Part shown: positions 54,546 through 64,000 of the stretch, piece by piece | Layout of the letters: each line of letters opens with the position of its first letter | How positions within the stretch are numbered: the stretch's first letter is position 1 | NCBI GenBank assembly: GCA_002077065.1 | Contig: NAJO01000003.1 | Location: 1,447,568 to 1,511,567 of the forward strand | DNA from: Cryoendolithus antarcticus | Lineage: Eukaryota > Ascomycota > Dothideomycetes > Cladosporiales > Cladosporiaceae | DNA: 64,000 nucleotides | Direction of reading: 5' to 3' | The notes under the pieces: model-generated | What the model was told of the DNA's origin: nothing | The model's input: only the letters and a program-made list of their open reading frames with translations | Database searches by the model: none | Made by a program: the position numbers and the translations under genes

Positions 54546-57500
54546 TCAAGCCCCAATAAGAATGAAAGGCGCCCAGTAGTTTGGATGACTGCAATCCCGT
54601 ACAGCAGGAGATCTCGCCGAATGTAGTCCAAGATCCCTCCTCTTACTTTCGGACACTTCCGGGCCTTGATCTTGTAGCTCTTGCATCCTTGCCAATGCTC
54701 TATTTACTGTTTTCTCGGACGCGCCGAGACTTGTGAGCTCGTCGTGCAAGCCCCTGCGTATGCTTAGACTATCGTGGCCCGCTTTCGACGACTGACGTAG
54801 ATAATTCTGTGCTCCCTGTAAGGCTCGGGCAGCCGGTTCCGAATTGCGTAAGCGTTGGTAGAAACTAATCAGCAATAGACAGGTTGCGAGGTCGTCGACA
54901 GGCCATAGACTGACAAGTACAGCTCGGGCTCCAGCGGCTAGGAGTGCCCGACTGAGACCAACCACGTCATCTCCAGCTGTCATTTCTCCTCGTCCTGTCT
55001 GACATGCGCTGAGTACGATGAGGTCGACGTCGAGATTCAAAGCCATCAACTCGTAAACTGTCAGTGCTTTCCCTTCTGCGAGCTGCACCGACGAGAGTAG
55101 TGGAACGTCGACCCTCAAGCTGCAGTGTGTGGCAAGATGTAAGATGGAGTAATCGCGAATTTCGCCTAACAACTTCTCATAAGTTGCGTCAGGGCCCGTC
55201 AAAGCTTTACTATTCGGTATATACTCAGCGATGGTTTTGGCCTCCATCTCTGAACCGGGCAGCGGTTGATCGCCCATATTTGAAGGATTGCCGATTGCAA
55301 GTACACCCTTCACGGAATTCACTGTTTCCAGAGATCCCAGATATGCCATTATACTTGCGCTTGGGAGATATGAGATGGCATGAGTAATCCCAAGTGGCTG
55401 ACCCTGCCATGGAAGCGCTTGAAATGGTAGTGTATGCAAACTGCCATATGGGATGATAAGTAGCTTCGAACAGGACAAGATTGTTCCTCAAATGGATCTA
55501 AAAGAAGCTTAGTAAGCCGCCTTGACTCCGAGGAGAGCTGTTTTCTTAATCTGCATTCGTCGTGGAAGACTCTGATCTGCTCATCAAGCTGGTAGTACTC
55601 CATTGAAACGCAGTTTAGTCGAACCATCCCTTGGCTGGTAATGGCCCAGGAGATTAACTCATAAGGGCTGAAGACATACTGCAATATAGCAGTAGTATTG
55701 TTCATCTTTGCTACCAGATGATCGAAGTTGACAACATCTGAAGTGAGTGAAATGTTTGTGCTGCAATCCGTCGAGATCTCAATCTCAGCTACATGTAACT
55801 CTTCTTCAGTGTCCAGGATGTCCTTCTTAAGCTTCGCAATGTTCTCCGCATCTGGGTTCCTCTCCGAAAGTGCAACTTGCAGTAGACCAGCTCGACTAGC
55901 AAGAAAGGCACCTAGCTTCCGCCAACGGCGTACTGCAACGTCTGTCCTAAGTTCTTCGCCTTTCGAAATGGTGCCACTAGCCATCAGGTCGAGCAAACTA
56001 CGAGCTTTGCCGCGCTCGAGCGCGCGGAATGCTTCTGCTTCGAACGCCCGTGCTTGTTCTTCATCAGACGCATGTTCTCGTAACTTGAGTGCCACTCGAG
56101 TCGCTTTGAAGTATATTGACTGCGTCGTCGAGTTGTTCGCAAACGCAAGCTTTAACTGGTCAATCGAGAGCCGCCGACGGCATTGCTCAAAGAGGTCCAT
56201 CGCATGTTTGTAAGTATCAAGTGCTTGCGTGAATTTACCAGTGCCCTCTTCCACAATTGCAATCAGACGGAGGTAGTCCCACGGATGTTCTCCTTGCTGC
56301 CACCAGTCTTCCCCCGAAAGCTGGAGAAGAATATCAATGTACCGCTGTGCGTCAGAAAACCCCTCCATCTCACAGAAGAAACTTAATGCTTGCCCTGCAA
56401 CGTTTCGAAGATTGTCCTCCTGCAACACAGGGGTCGATTCGAAAACCCGGCTGAATTGATATTCTTCCTCCAGATAAATGTTGAAGTACTGCACTGCGTT
56501 TTGGGCCTGGTCCTGGTAGGCACTTATCATGGCGTTCATGAAGGATTGGTGGAATGCGTTATCCGTTTGTGCAATATGTTTGGCCTTAGCAAAAAACTTT
56601 TCAGCCTGGCGTGGGTGATGAAGACGTCTGGCTTGTTTCCCACGATACAGATTTTCGTAGAAGAAAGACTGCCGGATCATCAGCTTTGCGAACTCGGTGA
56701 CTGCAACGTCTCCTAGCGTGTCCGTCGATCGCGCAACGGGCGTACCGGTGATTTCACTCGACTTGGCGCCTATTATGACCGGAAGCGCACTCATGAGATT
56801 GCTCGCGTCTTGAGTAAGTTGGCCTACTTCTTCCATGATTCTCATCTCGAAGGCTTTCGGGTCTTGGCTCGTCCGATCACTTTCGAAGAGATCAGCAAAG
56901 ATCCCGGCTCCGTTGGAGTGCTGCGGGTTCACCCTTTCCCGGATTTGCGCTATCAGATCCGGCAAGGCTTTGTTATTTGCAAATCTAAGTGATTGGACAA
57001 CAATCCATTTAGCTTCAGTAGAGGCCAGGGATTTCCCGGCCGGGTCTGTGTTTGCCAAAGCCTGACAACCATCTAGACCTCGCTCGGCCATCCGTATGAA
57101 CCCGGATGAATCGCCCAGCATCTCATACACATTCATCTGGTCCTTGATGCTCTGAACATAGGCAAGTGGCGCGCCCAATGCGAAGCAACACGACGCGGCA
57201 AGTCGAAAGCATGCCAACGCGCGCTCATAGTTCCCAGATTGAACCAACCATCTTCGTCCGACCCTGGAGATAAAGATGCCAATGCCAAGAGAATAGCTGA
57301 AGCTACCCGAGGACTGGCCCCATTTACCGATCTTGGTAGCTAGCGATTGATCCTCGGGAAGCTCGCCGGCGCCTATGCGGCACAAGGCAAGCTGAGCTTG
57401 ACTCAGGTAATAGCCATACCAATCTTCTCCTCGCTCAAAGAGATTTGAAGCGCACCTGATGTGATTTCCTGCGTGACGGTAGCAGCTCTCAGAGTCCAAA

Positions 57501-58531
57501 GCAGAGCTTGCCTCTAGTACATCCAAATATCCGAGACGTGTTTCGATCCGGGCAAGCCCCCGAGTTGAGTTTCCTGTTCGATAGAGGGTAGCGGCGTTCT
57601 TGTAATGCATTCTGGCACTCGAAACGTCCAGACCTGTGGTTTCAGCTTCACTCGCTTCAATTCGCCAATGAAGGCTGTTGTCAGATGATCCTTCCGCAAG
57701 GAAACAGTTCCATACATCAGGATTAGAAACAGGTGAAGCAAGAAAATCTCCAAGTTTGGATTCACAGTTCGCTTTTCCGATGGTGTCGTCAAGAGCACGA
57801 TACGTCTCGGTAGCCTTCTCTACCTTTTCGAGAGCCTTGGGAAGGTCGCCGGCCTTGAATAGGACATCACCAAGCAAAAGGTCCAAAGCAGCAAGCTGTC
57901 GCGCATCAGCCTTATCACTTTCACACCAATCACGATCGGCTTGGAATGATGAAGCCCATATGCGGAGCTGCGCAAAATTTGTTGCATCATAACGATCTGC
58001 ACCTATGCGAGGCGGCCGCATGACAGTTCGTCTCCGTTGCAGCATACGCCCTTCTAGCAGAAGAGCCTTGTTGTTCACAAAACTCCTGGCCTCAGTGATG
58101 CGATCAGTCCACGCTCTCAGATTCAGCACCGTGTCAAAATTCGGCTGAATGTCCTTTGCAAAGGCAGCACCTCCGTCGGGGAAGTAGTCGTACATCAAAC
58201 TTGATATCTGACTTGAATACACCAGGGCGCGATACTGTAATTCCGGGGTGCCTCCCGAAAGGTTGATAGCTTCTTCCAGACAGTCGTTTGAGACGCTGAC
58301 ATTCCCCTGCAGTTGATGGATGATACCACGCGTAACAAGAGCAGACACAAGACTAATGGTGTCATCGTGGAGACGAGCCTCTGCGGAAGCAGTATCAGCA
58401 GCTTCCCGGGCGAGTGCGAAGTCTCCGCGCCGCTCCTCGTAGAAAACGCTCCGCCCAAGAAAGTCGTCGATAAGTGGTACCGGACAGCGAAGCCTGAGGG
58501 CCGGCACTTGTGCAGATTCTGCGTCCTCCAT
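54546..58531 (-). pseudogene. TPR-CHAT protein (clan CD protease fold), frameshifted before the CHAT domain
   Basis: The ATG at 58531 opens about 1015 residues of helical repeats that read as degenerate TPRs, for example AGDLPKALEKVEKATETYRAL, NYERALACFRLAASCCFALG and TGKFTQALDTYKHAMDLFEQ. They are followed by FEAEAFRALERGKARSLLDLMASG and VAKMNNTTAILQYVF, the usual approach to CHAT. The C-terminal 310 residues continue in another frame: LLIIPYGSLHTLPFQAL, the His segment ILHLATH and the Cys segment VLSACQTGRGEMTAGDDVVGLSRALL. The frame change falls within about 55465-55488, just after LLLDPFEE. No GT..AG pair explains it; it behaves as one missing base. Both catalytic residues survive. CHAT proteins are caspase-like proteases, often activated through their repeats. 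Either a young pseudogene or an assembly error. The total would be about 1325 residues. Confidence 0.82.
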
Positions 58532-60317
58532 CTCAGTATCTGAAGCACAGGTTCAGTACGTATTATGGGAAAAGTCGAGTCAGGAAATGGGTTTAGAGCG
58601 CTGGCCATAAACACCTTGACTACACATAGTCATGCGTGACCAGTAACGGCGGGGTATGCGCTAGTGGCCACAGTTACCACCGAATCAACTGATCCCAGCT
58701 TCATGGTGTGAACGTGCATGCATACATCATGCCCAGGTGCCTCAAAAGTTCAGCGTCCCAGATGAGGGTAACAATTGCCGATCAAATTGCATTCACGTGC
58801 TGGGGCTGTGGCTTGTACCCAAGGTGTCCAGAAGAGGGGGTAGCCTTTGCACAACCCTCGAGCTGCTCAGATCGAGGCTCTGGGTTTTGCACCCTGCGAA
58901 TAGGCACAAATGCCCCACGAGTGCTAAAACCTGGTCCGCGGTTTTCTGAGAAGGTTGCGTTACTAAACTGATATAGCGTTCAGTCGCCTCACATTTCGAG
59001 AATCAAGCACATAGTGAGACTATCGATGTGCATATCATCGAGGCTATATAAAGCTACTTCTAGTGGATATTAAGTGAGTATGCCGACGAATGCAAAGTAC
59101 ATTAGTCACTAGCCTAGACTTTGCTACTTGCAGACGGATGTCCGGACGACCATTCTAGCTTGCCCCGCGGCGACCGCGGGTATAGTGGTTCGATCTAAGC
59201 GGGGTAGAAGAGGGGCTTCCTTGTAAGGTGATCGATCTCGTAAGGATCACGCTCATATACTATGCATCTTAAGCTGTCATCGGTGCGCGCCGAAGTCATG
59301 AATTCTACATGTACCTATATACTATACATCTTATGCCCAAACTCTACGACTACCATCGTCGCCACCATTCCACTGCTAGCACGTCGGCTAGAGCTTTCGT
59401 ATATGTACGCGAATCCTCGGCTGTTACTGTAGGCTTGTATCCCCGCCGTGTTTTAGTAGGTGCGATTGAGAGCGTGCTGGAGCATATCGAGCATACAACC
59501 GAGGCAATAATATACGCAAGATTCCTAGCTTGTTAAGGGAGATCGCATCATCTGACCGTACTAGTATATTGGCACCTGATAGCAATATTGGCTTGCATAT
59601 GCGATGCAAGCCTGATGTGATGTGTGACGCTTCTTAGCTATAGTTACATGCTTACGCTAGTACTAGAACACCCTCAACCGCTTACGTCGAACTTAGTTCA
59701 GCTGGGCTTTGCAGCGCCTATATCACATGTTCCGGTCGTGCAGTGTCTTTATATCACAAAAGAGTGGGTTGGCCACTAGTCGATATTTGCAATTAGTCCA
59801 TAGAACAGGGTCTGCAATTCTTGCGTACACTTCTTTGTTAGGTGGCCGTCTTGGACATTGCTTAGGCTTTAGTGTTCGTGGTCACGATTCATTCATTCAA
59901 AGATAGCTTTGCCGCGGAAGCGCGTTTCGGGTATGTCAGGCCTCCCGGGGCAGTCTATAAGTATCGCTTTCATATGCAAGCCCTCACCGCCACCGGCCGG
60001 CCCAGCCTATCACGTAGACCGAGTCATCTGATGTGTCACCCCCCGGTGTTAGGGTAAGGCACCTCCAATTTGTTCGTAGCTCTATAATAACCCTTCTATG
60101 TATACTGTTACCTCTGTTGCTCGAGATAGCCTGTCTCGAAGCGCCTGTACCCGTTCACTAACGAGTCAAACCGACTTCTTGACCTCCGCTCACGACAATT
60201 ATCAGCCTCACAAGATCGATCTGATGCAGTGAGACTCGAAGTTACCGACGAATCTCTTATATCGTTCATCGCGTACTTCAAGGGTGCACCTCGTCTCTCT
60301 CTTCGAGAGACTTTCCT
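58532..60317. other. Divergent region between CHAT and caspase genes
   Basis: About 1.8 kb. From about 58970 the sequence becomes rich in TA dinucleotides, as in mutated repeats. At 59160-59205 a short stretch with CCCCGC..GCGGGG ends and GGTTCGATC resembles a tRNA fragment but is too short. No gene is supported. Confidence 0.4.
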
Positions 60318-62222
60318 ATGTGTTCAACGAAGAGAGCCTTGCTCGTTGCGAGCCCCTTTAGTGGTCTTAGAGGCCCGGAGCATGATGTAGAAATCATGAT
60401 CAGGGCACTGCGGAAGAATGGCTTCAACGACATCACGACATGCGTTGACCATGAAGCGACTCGAGACGGAATTTTGAAGAAGTGGAAGCAGCTGATCTGT
60501 CGCACGATGCCGGGTGATGCTGTTGCCTTCTACTACTCTGGGCATGGTGCATTGGTCAAGTCTGGAAACAATGACGATGAAAAACGCTCCCCATTAAGAT
60601 CCCTGCAGTTCATTGTCCCGATGGACTACGACGGAAGCAACTCAAAAGACTTCAAAGGCATCCTCGATGTCGAAATATCGGATTTCCTATGGGAGATCAC
60701 GAGGAAGACAAAGAATGTCACCGTCATCCTCGACTGCTGCCATTCCGGTCGCATGGCCCGAAATCCAAAGCTTGGTTCTCGTTCTTCGCCAAGATTCCTT
60801 CTGGGTGTCCAATACCACGACCTCGACCCACTTGTGCGAAAATTCGAACAGAACACCCCACTTGATGCTGAGGGGTACCCCGAAGGGAACCCATTCACCG
60901 TACGAATCGTAGCGGGAACTCAGGGCGAAACGGCTTGGGAACACGAGGATCAAGAAGGAAAATGGCAAGGAGCATTGACGAGAGCTCTCGGGAAAGCACT
61001 TGAAGAATCAGCTGGTAAAAGCATCTCCTGGCACATGACCATGATCCGTGTTCGCGACATCCTCACGGCAAGTAATTGTCCGCAACATCCGATGGCCGAG
61101 GGACCAAGTAAGCGAATCCATTTCACGCTGGAAGAGAGTGACCCAGGAGTGTTCAATTTCCACTCTCAGGGCCAAATTGTCACGATTGAGGGTGGCAGGA
61201 TCGCAGGGTTCCTCGAAAGCGATGTTTTCGCTCTTTTGCCGCATGGCAGCGAGCCTCGAGCCGCGTGGCATGCAAAAGCGAGGCTATCCAGTGTTCACGC
61301 ATTTGAATCAAGGGGCGAGATTTTCGGTACGCGAGGCAGTGGAGAAGTTTTGGAGAATGGAGTTGCGGTCTTGATCGAAAGAGCATTAAGACCATCGCCG
61401 ATACAGATACCGCCCAACATGATGAAGCTTCGACAAGCTATTGAGGCGTCCGAGTTTTTGAGAGTCAGTACGCGCGACGATACGGAGAAAGTACCCTACA
61501 TTCGACTCGAAGGGGACTCTGTCGCTCTGTACGACGAAGACAGCATCGAGGTGTTCTGTTCGCCCAAAGAAGAACCTGGTCAAATCTGCAGTGCTGCCGA
61601 ACGACTAATACGAGCAAAACTTTTCCGAACTCTGAAGCCAGAAATTTCGGAAAAGCTTGTACACAACCTTGATATACATTTCGACATCGTGGGGGCTGGC
61701 CAAGGACGAGCCATATCTCCAAGTGGTACATCCCACGTCACCCAGAACGAGAGAGCTTGTATCCGGCTGGACAACAGGGGGCGAAGCCTTGTTCATGTCA
61801 GTATCTTCGATGTCAATGTTGCCGGCGAGATTTTCCTCCTCAATACAGATAGTCCTGGTGGAATTGAGATTGAGGGCGACTCGAGCTACGTCTACGGAAA
61901 GAACAAGAAAGGTGAGCTCGAGGGCGAGGCATTTTCTTGGCCGACAGATGTTCCTGTCTGCGAAGCTATTAGTGAATCTCTCCTCTTTATCATCACGGAC
62001 CATTTTGTCGACCTTCGACACGTGGAGAGTCCCGGAATGATCCAACGTGGTGAAACGCGGCAGTCGACTTTGGAAGACCTGACGTCCCAAATTGCGTGCG
62101 GAAGCGTACGGAACTTTGGAAAAGACTCTCATCGAGGCACTACTATTCGCTTCGACACTTTCGAGATACCATTTGTCATGCATCCTGTTCTTTCCCCTGC
62201 GCAAACACTACCGGATCCCTAA
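60318..62222 (+). CDS. Caspase-family (peptidase C14) protein with C-terminal DUF4384-like region
   Basis: A single-exon protein of 634 residues starting MCSTKRALLVASPFSGLRGPEHD. The p20-like domain (about residues 1-260) has the catalytic His in AFYYSGHGA and the catalytic Cys in VILDCCHSG, with IVAGTQGETAWE before the p10-like part (GALTRALGKAL). Residues about 270-400 are linker. The C-terminal part contains a beta-rich segment LVHVSIFDVNVAGEIFLLNTDSPG and LLFIITDHFVDL, resembling the DUF4384-type domain often fused to caspases. There is no prion-like Pro/Gln prodomain or zinc finger as in YCA1-type metacaspases. It is head-to-head with a TPR-CHAT gene and flanked by AT-rich repeats. Proteolytic activity is likely by motif; the biological role is inferred only. 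Confidence 0.88.
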   Translation: MCSTKRALLVASPFSGLRGPEHDVEIMIRALRKNGFNDITTCVDHEATRDGILKKWKQLICRTMPGDAVAFYYSGHGALVKSGNNDDEKRSPLRSLQFIVPMDYDGSNSKDFKGILDVEISDFLWEITRKTKNVTVILDCCHSGRMARNPKLGSRSSPRFLLGVQYHDLDPLVRKFEQNTPLDAEGYPEGNPFTVRIVAGTQGETAWEHEDQEGKWQGALTRALGKALEESAGKSISWHMTMIRVRDILTASNCPQHPMAEGPSKRIHFTLEESDPGVFNFHSQGQIVTIEGGRIAGFLESDVFALLPHGSEPRAAWHAKARLSSVHAFESRGEIFGTRGSGEVLENGVAVLIERALRPSPIQIPPNMMKLRQAIEASEFLRVSTRDDTEKVPYIRLEGDSVALYDEDSIEVFCSPKEEPGQICSAAERLIRAKLFRTLKPEISEKLVHNLDIHFDIVGAGQGRAISPSGTSHVTQNERACIRLDNRGRSLVHVSIFDVNVAGEIFLLNTDSPGGIEIEGDSSYVYGKNKKGELEGEAFSWPTDVPVCEAISESLLFIITDHFVDLRHVESPGMIQRGETRQSTLEDLTSQIACGSVRNFGKDSHRGTTIRFDTFEIPFVMHPVLSPAQTLPDP

Positions 62223-63337
62223 GAAAGTGAAGAGTGGAAACAAGCGCTCTAGGTGTGTCCTGAACTTAGGAACACTGTCGCAAAGGTATGTCTGCTGACC
62301 TCTCGCTGACTTCGGCGTATTCGAGTCGAGTCTAATGTCCCGTCCAGGGTGTATTTAGGGCGACTCTACGCGCGGTTCAAGGTGTTCCGCCCTGCATTTA
62401 GGTAGTAAATGAGCATACAGAACCTATAGTCGTTGTAGTTTCCGCACTCAGACTAGCTCGTCTCTAGACTAGCGCTGGACTAGACGCATCTGCTTCTAGG
62501 GCGGGGCTTATAGCCTCTATAGAGGTAAGCTCTTCGCGTGCTGAGCTTTATACCATGGTCTAGATCTGCGCTAATCGTGCTTTATGGGTAGACATATGCG
62601 ATTCCCGCGACTAAGAAGACTTTGCAGGCACGAGCATATAGTGGAAACCCTAGGACCGGTACATTCCCTTTATGGACTAGGAGGAGAGGCTTCGGTGTAG
62701 TTAGCATCTTCGTTAGGGCCGAGGAGCGACTTTTCATCGAAAACGACAAGGTACTAGTCGGAGCAACCGCAATCTTCACGAATCAGCCGGATCTAGACAT
62801 CATCACTTATGAGAATTATAAGCATGAAATGTGGCTAAGCACTAAGCCGACAAGATTGGCGATAGAGTGAACCCCGAATCCTATATTCGCCGATTGCTAT
62901 CCTACTCCTAACCGGGCCTACCCGGATAGGAAGCGAGCTTCCGAGCTCGTAGGTGAAGCGATTTTATGGGAAGAGGCTATCGAGGGAGGAGATTATCTGC
63001 GGGTCCGTACAATGTTCCCGGCTATTACGAACAACATAAAGTACACCGCTTAACTTAAGCGGGTACGGTCGCTTTAAAGTTCTATTAGTACGAATTGTGG
63101 AGCATATCGCTATCTTTAGTTCTAACCTAAGCAAGCTTAGCGTTCGTCGATATATCGTTAGCTTTAATCTCTACCTAATTTAGTAGGCATATAACAAAGA
63201 TATATCTTATCTAGCGATTTAAACCGTAAGCGCTTACAAAACGGTTTCGGACGCTTCGAAGTAGCCCCGTTAACTCTATATCGCGGTTTTTAGGAAGACC
63301 TCGTATTCTACCTAGCGCACTTTTCTAAAGACCCCGA

Positions 63338-63488
63338 GAATACGCGGTTTTTACGATTTCTCTCCTAGGAGCCTTCCCTAGCGAGTATTAGCTACTTTCA
63401 TTAGACTCTCTAGGCTTAGTATAGTATATTATATTACTAGGTATAGCTAGAAACGTTACTAGAGAGTCTTACTAAAAACCGCGTATTC
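63338..63488. repeat. Inverted repeat (potential hairpin) in RIP-like DNA
   Basis: A 16-bp arm at 63338-63353 (GAATACGCGGTTTTTA) is the exact reverse complement of 63473-63488. Inside it, 63403-63413 (AGACTCTCTAG) is the exact reverse complement of 63459-63469. The nesting gives an imperfect palindrome of about 151 bp, either a small inverted-repeat element or terminal repeats of a decayed one. Confidence 0.6.
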
Positions 63489-63650
63489 TAGGAGAATTTT
63501 ATTTTATAGGGGTTTTAGGTATATCTCTTAGGATAACTTCTAATAGACTAGCGACTAGTTTTACTTAATTATCTAGGCTTATTATAGTCTAGTTCTATTT
63601 AATCTAGAGTAAGAACGCTAGTAGAGAGCTCTATTAAAACCTAGAAGTAG
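63408..63650. repeat. Two diverged direct copies, offset about 163 bp
   Basis: The block starting CTAGGCTTAGTATAG at 63410 and ending near TACTAAAAACC reappears, diverged, from 63573 (CTAGGCTTATTATAG through TCTATTAAAACC). Both share the order CTAGGCTTA, TATAGT, a TAGTAGAGAG/TACTAGAGAG core and an A-run with CC. The spacing suggests decayed tandem units. Confidence 0.5.
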
Positions 63651-64000
63651 TAAAGTATCTCTCTAGTTCTATAAGTCTCTAAGGAGTAGGTTTTATTAAG
63701 GCTTTCTATAGAGTAGTAACTATCTCTATAGAACTCTTAGATCTTTATATAGAATATAGAATATAGCGCTAATATAGCTAAGACTATAGTAAGAAGTCTA
63801 TATATCTAATAGTAGTACTATTACTAAGGAAAGAGAAAGTCTTAGCTATAATATAGTTTTAAAGACTACTATAGATCTATATAACTCTAGTTCCTATACT
63901 ATAGTACCTTATAGTCTACTCTATATATTCTAAATCTAGTAACTAAGTCTAAATCCTCTCTATCCTCTTCTAGGTCTACCTCTAGTCTTAATCTTTCTAG

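Larger units (their letters stand above)
62223..64000. repeat. AT-rich, RIP-like repeat DNA
   Basis: From about 62250 base composition drifts to high A+T, and from about 63050 to the window end the sequence is dominated by TA, TAG and CTA words with few CA or TG pairs and only short frames with no domain. This is the visual pattern of repeat-induced point mutation on an old transposon. The original element cannot be named from what remains. The edge lies just after the caspase gene. Confidence 0.7.

Noticed and set aside
59160..59205. A tRNA-like fragment with CCCCGC..GCGGGG ends and a T-loop-like GGTTCGATC
   Set aside because: At about 45 nt it lacks room for D and anticodon arms; at most a relic or a chance palindrome.
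58532..60317. Search for a small gasdermin-like or other effector gene between the CHAT and caspase genes
   Set aside because: No open frame there shows recognisable content, and the TA-rich sequence looks non-coding; absence in the rest of the window cannot be judged without profile searches.
62622..62870. An 82-codon plus-strand open frame after the caspase gene
   Set aside because: It starts at TTG, not ATG, and lies in decaying AT-rich DNA without a recognisable family.
1..64000. CRISPR arrays, prophage, insertion sequences or bacterial operon structure
   Set aside because: No regularly spaced repeats, integrase or transposase frames were seen, and the gene structure is clearly eukaryotic.

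Overview
Filamentous ascomycete (fungal) nuclear DNA, most likely Dothideomycetes. The reasons are short GT..AG introns of about 48-150 nt with CTRAC-type branch points, single-copy fungal housekeeping genes (SNX41, SET9, PSR1-like, CEG1, CBP3, ESS1/PIN1, an RPB9-like subunit), an intron-containing nuclear tRNA-Asn, and a TpA-rich, CpG-poor right end that looks like repeat-induced point mutation (RIP). The class-level placement is inferred from protein style and is not proven by the sequence. No bacterial features such as operons, Shine-Dalgarno sites or CRISPR arrays are present. || Layout. 1-28.5 kb is gene-dense and housekeeping: a truncated FAD-dependent oxidoreductase, a PSR1-like FCP1-domain phosphatase, an OGFr-domain protein, sorting nexin SNX41, the histone-exchange subunit VPS72/SWC2, the parvulin isomerase PIN1/ESS1, an orphan protein, mitochondrial ribosomal protein uL14m, the H4K20 methyltransferase SET9, a Gly/Met-rich orphan, an RPB9-like RNA polymerase II subunit, an aquaglyceroporin divergent from a glycerol kinase, and an EBP/EXPERA-family membrane protein. 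28.5-36.3 kb is gene-poor: possible degraded genes, one Ser/Gly-rich repeat protein with a conserved C-terminal tail, and the tRNA-Asn. 36.3-43.1 kb is metabolic: a secreted GH55 glucanase, a PPN2-like metallophosphatase and a xylose-reductase-type aldo-keto reductase. 43.1-48.9 kb is sparse: a polytopic fungal membrane protein and a small divergent SET-domain protein. 48.9-53.7 kb is a compact block: CBP3, an ATG33/SCM4-like protein, peroxisomal 2,4-dienoyl-CoA reductase and mRNA capping guanylyltransferase. 54.5-64 kb is accessory: a TPR-CHAT protein and a caspase-family (C14) protein in divergent orientation, each with both catalytic residues visible, followed by AT-rich repeat DNA. || Links between genes. 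The aquaglyceroporin and glycerol kinase would form a glycerol entry and capture pair. CBP3 and the ATG33-like gene share a 180-bp divergent intergenic region and both act at mitochondria. The CHAT and caspase genes encode two clan-CD protease folds at one accessory locus. This pairing resembles regulated-cell-death or immune protease modules and is the most interesting item here. The CHAT reading frame carries one apparent single-base frameshift before its catalytic domain, so it may be a pseudogene or an assembly error. || All exon boundaries were placed by eye from splice signals, reading phase and protein continuity. No alignment or database search was run.
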